A stretch of DNA of 64,000 nt, taken from positions 1 through 64,000 of the forward strand of contig NZ_JADIKC010000014.1 in NCBI RefSeq assembly GCF_016905005.1, given 5' to 3'. The notes under the pieces were generated by a model that saw only the letters and a list, made by a program, of their open reading frames with translations, made no database searches and had not been told where the DNA came from. The position numbers were made by a program, and so were the translations under genes. This DNA comes from Dyella kyungheensis (lineage in GTDB: Bacteria; Pseudomonadota; Gammaproteobacteria; Xanthomonadales; Rhodanobacteraceae). This document shows, one piece after another, positions 56,634-64,000 of this stretch (positions within the stretch are counted from its first letter, which is position 1; every line of letters begins with the position of its first letter).

Positions 56634-56721
56634 GACATCCTCCCGTGGCGCTCTCGCTTGAGCACCAGCTCAAGGTAAAGGCGTCACCGGCCGCGAAAAA
56701 GCGATATATTCGCAAGCCAGC

Positions 56722-56738
56722 CTTGAGGGAAATTCAAG
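56722..56738. promoter_or_regulatory. LysR-type dyad at the LysR gene start
   Basis: CTTGA-N7-TCAAG is a perfect dyad containing a T-N11-A LysR box (T24 to A36 of the 567xx positions). It overlaps the ribosome binding site and abuts ATG 56739, so it is a plausible autorepression site. Confidence 0.5.
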
Positions 56739-57644
56739 ATGGCACGCGTGTCGCTGGATCTTCTCCAACAGTTCGTCCAGGTCGCCCGGCTGGGCAATCT
56801 TTCGCGTGCCGCGGAACAGGCCAACCTTACCGTCAGCGCGCTCAGCCATCAGGTCAAGCAGCTGGAGCAGCGGCTGGAGCGCAAGCTGTTCGAACGTGGC
56901 CCGCGTGGCGTGCATCTCACCGCCGAGGGCCGGCGCTTGCTGGAATCGGTCGGTCCGCATTTCGAGGGCATCGATCGGGCGCTGGTCGGCTTCCGCTGTC
57001 GCCGCGACGACGTGCTCACGCTCAGCGCCATTCCCGGCATGATGTCGAGCTGGCTGGTGCCGCGGCTGGCGCGACTGGTGGCCGCGCATCCGGAGCTGCA
57101 GCTCAACCTGCAGTCGAGCGTGGAGCTGGTGAATTTCGAACGCGATCCGGTGGACGCTGCGGTGCGCTATGGGCGTGGCTCGTGGCCCGGCCTGATCACC
57201 GAACGGCTGTTCGGCGAATGGATCGCGCCGGTGGCGGCGCCGTCGCTGATGGAACGCATGGGCGAACTCGATCCTAACGACCTCAGCCAGTGGCCGCTGC
57301 TGGGGGATCCGGGCGACCGCTGGCGTGACTGGTTCGCCGATGGCGATGCCGAGCTGCCGCGTCGCTACGTGGCGCACTTCGACAATACCGACGCCCTGCA
57401 GCGTGGCGCCATGGAAGGCATGGGCGTGGCGCTGGGCCGCATGGTGCTGGCGCGTCCGCTGATCGAAGCCGGCCAGCTCAAGGTGCTGGGCGATCGCTAC
57501 CAACAGATCCCCGAGGCGTACTTCCTGGTCTATCCCGAGCATGCGAAGGATCATGCCGGTTTGCGCACGTTCCGCGAGTGGTTGCTGTGCGAAGCCGGAA
57601 AGTATTCGGAAGCGATGTCGTATGCGACCGCAAGTAGTGGTTGA
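56739..57644 (+). CDS. LysR-family transcriptional regulator (GcvA-like)
   Basis: A 301-residue regulator with an N-terminal winged helix-turn-helix (about residues 1-60: LLQQFVQVARLGNLSRAAEQANLTVSALSHQVKQLE) and a periplasmic-binding-protein-like effector domain (about 90-290; DPVDAAVRYGRGSWPGL). The pattern resembles the GcvA subgroup. The start is supported by GAGGGA. It lies 198 bases upstream of the formaldehyde dehydrogenase gene on the same strand, with REP-like copy 6 between them, so control of frmA is plausible but unproven. Confidence 0.88.
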   Translation: MARVSLDLLQQFVQVARLGNLSRAAEQANLTVSALSHQVKQLEQRLERKLFERGPRGVHLTAEGRRLLESVGPHFEGIDRALVGFRCRRDDVLTLSAIPGMMSSWLVPRLARLVAAHPELQLNLQSSVELVNFERDPVDAAVRYGRGSWPGLITERLFGEWIAPVAAPSLMERMGELDPNDLSQWPLLGDPGDRWRDWFADGDAELPRRYVAHFDNTDALQRGAMEGMGVALGRMVLARPLIEAGQLKVLGDRYQQIPEAYFLVYPEHAKDHAGLRTFREWLLCEAGKYSEAMSYATASSG

Positions 57645-57656
57645 ACGCGGCGATAA

Positions 57657-58955
<1,299 letters not shown>

Positions 58956-59020
58956 GCCCAGTCTCTGCCTGAAAGACGACCTCAAGCTTCGCATGCTTAG
59001 CTGGGGGTCGTGGAGAGTGG

Positions 59021-59039
59021 GGAAACCCCCCGGGTTTCC
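59021..59039 (+). terminator. Weak hairpin after frmA
   Basis: GGAAACCC (59021-59028) pairs with GGGTTTCC (59032-59039) around CCC. No strong T-run follows, so termination is uncertain. Confidence 0.35.
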
Positions 59040-59123
59040 ACCCTTTGTATACATAATGGCCGGCAAGCTGGCGCCGCGATGCTGTACATGCGGTTCAGAC
59101 GCTTTTTTTGATAGGGGTTTTCG

Positions 59124-60023
59124 ATGAAGAGCGGTATGTTCCTTGGGCTTGCAGCGATGCTGCTGGCGGCTTGCAGTGGCAATTCCGCGCCCGCCAATGC
59201 GCAGGCGCAGGATCAACCGGCCGGCGCCCTGGTGCCGCCCACCAGCGCCACCGATTTCACCGCCTCGCAGCTCGATCAGGTGATTGCGGGCGACTGGCGT
59301 GCTCCGGACCACAAGGCGCGCGACGTCTATCGCCATCCCAAGGGCACGTTGCAGTTCTTCGGCATCCGGCCCGATCTCACCGTGGTCGAAATCACCCCGG
59401 GCGGCGGCTGGTACACCGAAATTCTTGCGCCGCTGTTGCGCAACAACGGCCACTACATCGCGGCCACCGCCAAGCCTGCCGTCGACGGCGAAGCCAGCCG
59501 CGACCTGACCGCGCTGAAGGCGAAGTTCGCCGCCGACCCCGCGCACTACGGCAAGGCGCAACTGGTGGAATTCGATCCGAAGGCGCCGTCGTTCGGTCCG
59601 GCTGCCTCGGCGGACATGGTGCTGACCTTCCGCAACGTGCATAACTGGGTGGAGGCCGATACCGCGCCGGCCATGTTCAAGGCGTTCTATGCCGTGCTTC
59701 GTCCGGGTGGCGTGCTCGGCGTGGAAGATCACCGCGCCGCCGACAACGCGAGCCTGGATGCCGTCAAGGACAGCGGCTACCTGCCGACGAATGTGGTGAT
59801 CAAGCTCGCCACCGATGCGGGCTTCCGTCTGCAGGAATCGAGCGAGATCAACGCGAACCCGAAGGACACCAAGGATTATCCCAAGGGCGTGTGGACGCTG
59901 CCGCCCACGCTGACCCTGGGCGAGCAGGATCGCGCCAAGTACCAGGCCATCGGCGAATCGGATCGCATGACGCTGCGTTTCGTGAAGCCGGACGCAGCGG
60001 CGGCTGCGCCGTCCTCGCACTGA
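59124..60023 (+). CDS. Exported lipoprotein methyltransferase (COG4798 type)
   Basis: A 299-residue protein with a lipobox ending LLAAC (Cys17) and a class I S-adenosylmethionine methyltransferase fold. Motif I is VVEITPGGGWYTEI (about 87-100), motif II-like DMVLTFRNVHNW is near 170, and a PGGVLGVEDHRA strand is near 195. Members of the COG4798 group carry signal peptides, which is puzzling because the methyl donor is cytoplasmic. The substrate is unknown. TATACATAAT at about 59046-59056 may be its -10 region. It is followed by a perfect terminator. Confidence 0.8.
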   Translation: MKSGMFLGLAAMLLAACSGNSAPANAQAQDQPAGALVPPTSATDFTASQLDQVIAGDWRAPDHKARDVYRHPKGTLQFFGIRPDLTVVEITPGGGWYTEILAPLLRNNGHYIAATAKPAVDGEASRDLTALKAKFAADPAHYGKAQLVEFDPKAPSFGPAASADMVLTFRNVHNWVEADTAPAMFKAFYAVLRPGGVLGVEDHRAADNASLDAVKDSGYLPTNVVIKLATDAGFRLQESSEINANPKDTKDYPKGVWTLPPTLTLGEQDRAKYQAIGESDRMTLRFVKPDAAAAAPSSH

Positions 60024-60030
60024 TGCTAAA

Positions 60031-60057
60031 GCGCCCCGCGTGACGCGGGGCGCTGTT
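60031..60057 (+). terminator. Rho-independent terminator after the methyltransferase gene
   Basis: GCGCCCCGCG (60031-60040) and CGCGGGGCGC (60044-60053) pair perfectly around TGA, followed by TGTTGTT. Confidence 0.85.
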
Positions 60058-60065
60058 GTTCTCGC

Positions 60066-60599
60066 ATGCTCATCGCACTCAATAAGCCGTACGGCGTGCT
60101 CTGCCAGTTCAGCGACGCCGACGGCCGCCCCACGCTGGCGGCCTTCGTCAAGCAAAAAGACGTCTATCCGGCTGGACGGCTCGATCACGACAGTGAGGGC
60201 TTGCTGCTGCTCACCGACGATGGCCGCCTGGCGCACAAGCTCACCGACCCGAAGCACAAGGAGCCGAAGACGTATCTTGTGCAGGTCGATGGGCAGATTA
60301 CCGACGAGGCGATCGCCTCGCTTGCGCGCGGTGTGGTGCTCAACGATGGTCCGACGCTGCCCGCGCAAGCCGAACACGCCGCCGAACCCGAATGGCTATG
60401 GCCGCGCGACCCGCCCGTGCGCTATCGCAAACTCATTCCCACCAGCTGGCTGCGCATCACCCTGCGCGAAGGTCGTAACCGGCAGGTTCGCCGCATGACG
60501 GCGGCGGTGGGTTTCCCCACGCTTCGGCTGATCCGCGAACGCATCGGGTCTTATGCGTTGGATGGACTCGCGCCGGGAAGCACGCGCATCGTGGGTTGA
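60066..60599 (+). CDS. rluE: rRNA pseudouridine synthase (RluE-like)
   Basis: A 177-residue pseudouridine synthase of the RsuA/RluE family. The catalytic Asp lies in the motif [17 protein letters not shown] near residue 38. [28 protein letters not shown] closes the RNA-binding part. There is no N-terminal S4 domain, and the length matches short RluE. RluE modifies U2457 of 23S rRNA in E. coli; the site here is inferred. It starts nine bases beyond a terminator with a weak binding site and is convergent with tatD. Confidence 0.85.
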   Translation: MLIALNKPYGVLCQFSDADGRPTLAAFVKQKDVYPAGRLDHDSEGLLLLTDDGRLAHKLTDPKHKEPKTYLVQVDGQITDEAIASLARGVVLNDGPTLPAQAEHAAEPEWLWPRDPPVRYRKLIPTSWLRITLREGRNRQVRRMTAAVGFPTLRLIRERIGSYALDGLAPGSTRIVG

Positions 60600-60613
60600 T
60601 GCGCGCGTTGCTT

Positions 60614-61408
60614 TCAGACCGAAGGCAATCCAAAGAAAGCCCGCGCTGTCGCCGTGCTGTACGCGGCTGTCTCTTCCGACGATTCCCCGCGATCGCGCGC
60701 AATTTCATCGCAGATATGCCGCAGATACATCGGCTCATTGCGTCGATGTGCCGGGTGTGGCTTCACCGTGCGCGGCAGCAGGTACGGAGCGTCCGTCTCG
60801 ATCATCAATCGATTCGCGGGAATGTCCTTCACCAGTTCACGCAGATGCGTGCCACGCCGCTCGTCGCAGATCCAGCCGGTGATGCCGATGTGGCAATCCA
60901 GGTCGAGATAGTCGCGCAGCGCTTCGCCGGTATCGGTAAAGCAATGCACGACCATGGCCGGCACCTTGTCGCGATAGCGACGCAATAGGGCGACGAAATC
61001 GTGGTGCGCATCGCGCTGGTGCAGGAACAGAGGCTTCTGCACATCCACCGCTATTTGAAGCTGCTGCTCGAACACCGCTAGCTGCACATCGCGCGGTGAG
61101 TAGTTGCGGTTGTAGTCCAGCCCGGTTTCGCCCACGGCGCGTACTTCCGGGTGTGTAGCCAGTTCGCGCAGCAGCGCGTCGGTGGCGTCGTCGTAATCAA
61201 TGGCGTGGTGTGGGTGCACACCCGCCGTGGCATAGAGCACGTCAGGGTGAGCCTGGGCCAGCGCCAGCGCATGCGTACTTCCGTCGCGTGATGCGCCCGT
61301 CACCATCAGCTGGACCACGCCATGGTGCTTTGCACGATCAAGCACGGCATCAAAGTCGTGCCGAAACGATTCGTGGGTGAGGTTGGCGCCGATGTCAACG
61401 AGTTGCAT
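60614..61408 (-). CDS. tatD: TatD-family metal-dependent nuclease
   Basis: A 264-residue metal-dependent hydrolase very close to E. coli TatD. The N-terminus MQLVDIGANLTHESF replaces the HxH of paralogues, as in true TatD. Further metal ligands lie in AGVHPHHA, GETGLDYNRNYS, FLHQRDAH, VHCFTDTG and IETDAPYLLPR. RRGTHLRELVKDIP and RRNEPMYLRHI are also conserved. TatD has 3'-5' exonuclease activity linked to DNA repair and turnover. It is convergent with rluE, with 14 bases between the stops. Confidence 0.93.
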   Translation of the reverse strand: MQLVDIGANLTHESFRHDFDAVLDRAKHHGVVQLMVTGASRDGSTHALALAQAHPDVLYATAGVHPHHAIDYDDATDALLRELATHPEVRAVGETGLDYNRNYSPRDVQLAVFEQQLQIAVDVQKPLFLHQRDAHHDFVALLRRYRDKVPAMVVHCFTDTGEALRDYLDLDCHIGITGWICDERRGTHLRELVKDIPANRLMIETDAPYLLPRTVKPHPAHRRNEPMYLRHICDEIARDRGESSEETAAYSTATARAFFGLPSV

Positions 61409-61772
61409 AAAAGGACGTGCCCGACAGAAGAGTGCGTATTTTTCCAGAGATCGGCATCCAGTTAAACAAGGCAGTCAAGGAGTGCCGTGAACCCGTTCGC
61501 GCCACAGAGCCCTGTGTATGGGTATCGATCCTCCCATGTGTGCGTCGCATCAATCCGTCAGAGTATCGGCCAACACCTACTTAGTTGTGCGTGAAACAGT
61601 ACGTGCATAGGCACCCCTCTCCTATACGAGATTGCCGCCCCCCGACGGATAGTCGACCTGTCTTCGCAACGGCATGCCCTACATCGCCCGGGGACAGCGA
61701 TGTATGACTCCAGCGTGCGTAGAAGCAGTGCGACTTCGTAGGTCGCTCATCAATATCGGGGAGTATCCAAAC
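61409..61772. other. Intergenic region upstream of the S8 protease gene
   Basis: 364 bases without a convincing gene, between divergent tatD and the S8 protease gene. I see no clear -35/-10 pair. GGGGAG lies 14 bases before ATG 61773. A longer frame from 61674 has no binding site or signal-like start. Confidence 0.6.
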
Positions 61773-63749
61773 ATGCAGTACCCAATGTTCAAGGCAGCGC
61801 TCGCTGCCTCAGTAGCCCTTGCGCTTTCGCTGAGCGTCACCGCCCACGCACAGTCCACCTCGGGGTCGAATGGCTTCGCTACGCGCATCAATGCCAGCGC
61901 GGTCACCGGCAATGCCACGTACAACCGTTTCATCGTTCGATACAACGCCAGTGTGCCCACCACTGCTGTGGCGGCCACGCAGAGCGCAAGCGCGGCCATG
62001 TCGCGCGCCACCAAGCTTCAGGCATCGCTGTCCAGCAATGCTCCCGCGGTTTCCTACAAGCGCACGTTGGCCACCGGCGCCCACCTGATCACGACATCGC
62101 GCAAGCTCAATGCGTCGGAAGCCGCGGCATTCATGCAATCCATCGCCAGCGATCCCACCGTGGCCTACGTGCAGCCCGACGTGATGCGTCACGCCATTGG
62201 TATCAAGGCGCCGGCGTCCTTTACGCCAAACGACAATTATTTCGCCAAGTACCAGACCGACTATCTGCCGGGTGACGGCACGGCAACGGCAGCAGGTAAC
62301 AAGGTCGCCAACTGGGGCGGTGCCAATGTGACCGGGGCTTGGGACTTGGCGGACGGTACTGGCATCACGATTGCCGTGATTGATACGGGTATCGTGAAAC
62401 ACGCAGACATCGACGCGTCGCTCGGTGATGCTGGTTACGACTTCATCAGTGACGGTTTCGTCTCGGGTCGTTCCACGGACGGTCGCGTATCAGGCGGTTG
62501 GGACCTGGGTGACTGGACGACCGGCGCCCCGTACGACTCGGGTGCCAATGCGTGTGTGAATCAGGGCCAAGGGCAGGGCAGTTCGTGGCATGGTTCACAC
62601 GTAGCGAGCGCCAGCGGTGCCGAAATTACCAACAACAGCATTGGCATGGCCGGTATCGCCTATAAGGCGAAGGTGTTGCCCGTACGCGCGCTCGGTCACT
62701 GCGGTGGCTACGATAGCGATATCGCCGACGCCATCGTGTGGGCCTCCGGCGGCCATGTGGACGGTGTTGCCGATAACCAGCATCCAGCGCAGGTTATCAA
62801 CATGAGTCTGGGTGGCGACGGCACGTGTACCGCGGACGACGCGACGGCTCAAGCCATTGCCAAGGCCCGCGCCAAGGGCACCACCGTCGTCGTGGCTGCA
62901 GGCAACGATGGAGCGGACGTTAAAAGCCATTCGCCCGCGAGTTGCCCAGGTGTGATCACGGTGGCTTCCACCGGTGTGGGCAGCGGCTTGTCTTTCTATT
63001 CCAACTACAACGCTCCGGGCGAGAGCATCGTCAAGCTGGCGGCATTCGGCGGCGGCGTTTATCCCAACGAAGCCTCTTCAGGTACGCAGCTCAACCCCGA
63101 GGGGTTCGCGTGGCAGGCTGTCAATAACAGCAGCACTTCACCGGCGGCCAGTCCGGGCGGTGATACCTACGGTGGCATGGCGGGGACGTCGCAGGCGACG
63201 CCGCACGTGACCGGTGCGGTCGCTCTCATGCAGTCTGCGCGTCTCGCAGCGAACATGCCGTTGCTCACGCCCGATGAAGTGCTCGCTGTTCTGCAGAAGA
63301 CTGCGCGCACGCCGCATACCACGCCAAATTCCAACAAGACATTTGGCGCCGGTATCCTCGATGCGGGTGCCGCTGTCGCCGAAGCCGTTAAGGGCGGTGG
63401 AACGACGCCGCCAACCGACAACGCGACCGTGCTCCAGAACGGCGTCGCGCTGACCGGTCAGAAGGGTGATGCTGGTAGCGAGACGTTCTACAAGATCGAC
63501 GTACCCGCCAACGCTCGCGCGCTGGTCATCCGCACTGCTGGCGGCACGGGCGATGTGTCGCTCTATGTAAAGGCCGGCGCTGCACCAACCGCCACGGCGT
63601 TTGACGCTTCTTCAATCCACGCAGGGAATGCAGAGTCCGTCACCGTGGCCAAGGTTGCGGCCGCCACGACGTACTACCTGCGGGTCGTTGGTGTACAGGC
63701 GTACACCGGTGTGAGCGTGCAGGCGACCTATACGCCTGCCTCGCAGTAA
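61773..63749 (+). CDS. Secreted S8 subtilisin-like serine protease with PPC domain
   Basis: A 658-residue secreted protease. The signal peptide ends near SVTAHAQ (residue 27). A pro-region of about 150 residues (VSYKRTLATGAHLITTSRKL) precedes the S8 catalytic domain. The triad is Asp204 (AVIDTG), His273 (WHGSHVA, where the usual HGTH has Ser for Thr) and Ser473 (GTSQATPHV), with oxyanion Asn378 (AAGNDG). A C-terminal pre-peptidase (PPC) domain follows at about 570-655 (YKIDVPANARALVIRTAGGTGDVSLYV). This domain is usually cleaved after secretion. ATG 61773 is the best start. Confidence 0.93.
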   Translation: MQYPMFKAALAASVALALSLSVTAHAQSTSGSNGFATRINASAVTGNATYNRFIVRYNASVPTTAVAATQSASAAMSRATKLQASLSSNAPAVSYKRTLATGAHLITTSRKLNASEAAAFMQSIASDPTVAYVQPDVMRHAIGIKAPASFTPNDNYFAKYQTDYLPGDGTATAAGNKVANWGGANVTGAWDLADGTGITIAVIDTGIVKHADIDASLGDAGYDFISDGFVSGRSTDGRVSGGWDLGDWTTGAPYDSGANACVNQGQGQGSSWHGSHVASASGAEITNNSIGMAGIAYKAKVLPVRALGHCGGYDSDIADAIVWASGGHVDGVADNQHPAQVINMSLGGDGTCTADDATAQAIAKARAKGTTVVVAAGNDGADVKSHSPASCPGVITVASTGVGSGLSFYSNYNAPGESIVKLAAFGGGVYPNEASSGTQLNPEGFAWQAVNNSSTSPAASPGGDTYGGMAGTSQATPHVTGAVALMQSARLAANMPLLTPDEVLAVLQKTARTPHTTPNSNKTFGAGILDAGAAVAEAVKGGGTTPPTDNATVLQNGVALTGQKGDAGSETFYKIDVPANARALVIRTAGGTGDVSLYVKAGAAPTATAFDASSIHAGNAESVTVAKVAAATTYYLRVVGVQAYTGVSVQATYTPASQ

Positions 63750-63761
63750 GTTGGCAACAAC

Positions 63762-63790
63762 GTAGGGCGGGCGTCCGGCCCGCTCTACGT
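63762..63790 (+). terminator. Hairpin after the S8 protease gene
   Basis: CGTAGGGCGGGC (63762-63773) pairs with GGCCCGCTCTACG nearby, with one bulge. It is followed by TTCCCC rather than a T-run, so termination is plausible but not certain. Confidence 0.5.
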
Positions 63791-63988
63791 TCCCCTGGAT
63801 ATATCGGACCGCTTCCATCGCTGAAGCGGTGGGTTCGTGCGCGCCGCCGAATTGTTTCGGTAAGCAAAAAGCACGTACGCCACACACCACACGTAGCCAG
63901 CGATCCACTCGACGCCGCGAAGTTTCCAGATGGGCATGGGGCTGCGCGAATCGGGTTTGTCAGCTGGATCTAAACTGAGGAATTCTGG

Positions 63989-64000
63989 ATGAACAAGATC
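63989..64000 (+). CDS. Start of a downstream gene, cut by the window edge
   Basis: Only four codons (MNKI) are visible. ATG 63989 is preceded by GAGGAA at a good distance, so a gene probably begins here. Nothing can be said of its product. The gap 63791-63988 holds no other clear gene. Confidence 0.4.

Noticed and set aside
63612..63908. A 98-residue minus-strand frame at the end of the S8 gene
   Set aside because: It overlaps the coding strand of the S8 protease and has no binding site or homology visible.

Overview
The window is a GC-rich, gene-dense chromosomal segment of a gammaproteobacterium. It most likely belongs to the Lysobacterales (Xanthomonadales), family Rhodanobacteraceae, near Dyella, Luteibacter or Rhodanobacter. 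This is inferred from the protein families (TraB/GumN, tandem S10 carboxypeptidases, a tad locus with a DUF3613 gene, monomeric isocitrate dehydrogenase, secreted S8 and metzincin proteases) and from intergenic REP-like inverted repeats. No rRNA, tRNA, prophage, IS element or CRISPR array was seen.

Layout. 1-577 holds repeats only. 578-5793 (minus) has an EF-hand protein, then an exported-hydrolase operon of two paralogous S10 serine carboxypeptidases and a Tat-type phosphoesterase. 6066-18408 (minus) is a complete tad/Flp pilus operon in the order flp, tadV, tadE-like, cpaB, rcpA, tadZ, tadA, tadB, tadC, tadD, DUF3613 gene, tadG, followed by a DUF2968 lipoprotein gene. A candidate sigma-54 promoter lies ahead of flp. 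18463-25902 holds a regulatory region with a perfect CRP/Clp-type site, an AraC regulator, a 1587-residue trimeric autotransporter adhesin with a repeated stalk, and a SmpA/OmlA-OmpA fusion resembling TpgA. Together the two loci look like an adhesion island.

26088-36095 is mixed: an M20 amidohydrolase, an acyl-CoA synthetase, a GAF/EAL c-di-GMP phosphodiesterase, ZapE, an alpha/beta hydrolase, AcpH, a VapBC-type toxin-antitoxin pair and a cytochrome c5. 36454-45141 is an MdtABC-like RND efflux set whose two pump genes are separated by a LOG-like gene and a terminator. 45253-52949 has a LysM protein, a lipoprotein, monomeric Icd, a metzincin protease, an unknown exported protein and a TraB/GumN protein. 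53119-63749 has an aldo/keto reductase divergent from a GH3 glycosidase, a LysR regulator beside glutathione-dependent formaldehyde dehydrogenase, an exported methyltransferase, RluE, TatD and an S8 protease. The next gene starts at 63989 and is cut by the window edge.

The most noteworthy regions are the adhesion island with its regulatory spacer (18188-19024), the recombination-prone adhesin repeats, and the REP-like pairs at six intergenic sites. No wholly new system is evident. Most other loci are recognisable families. All assignments come from reading the sequence; no database search was run.
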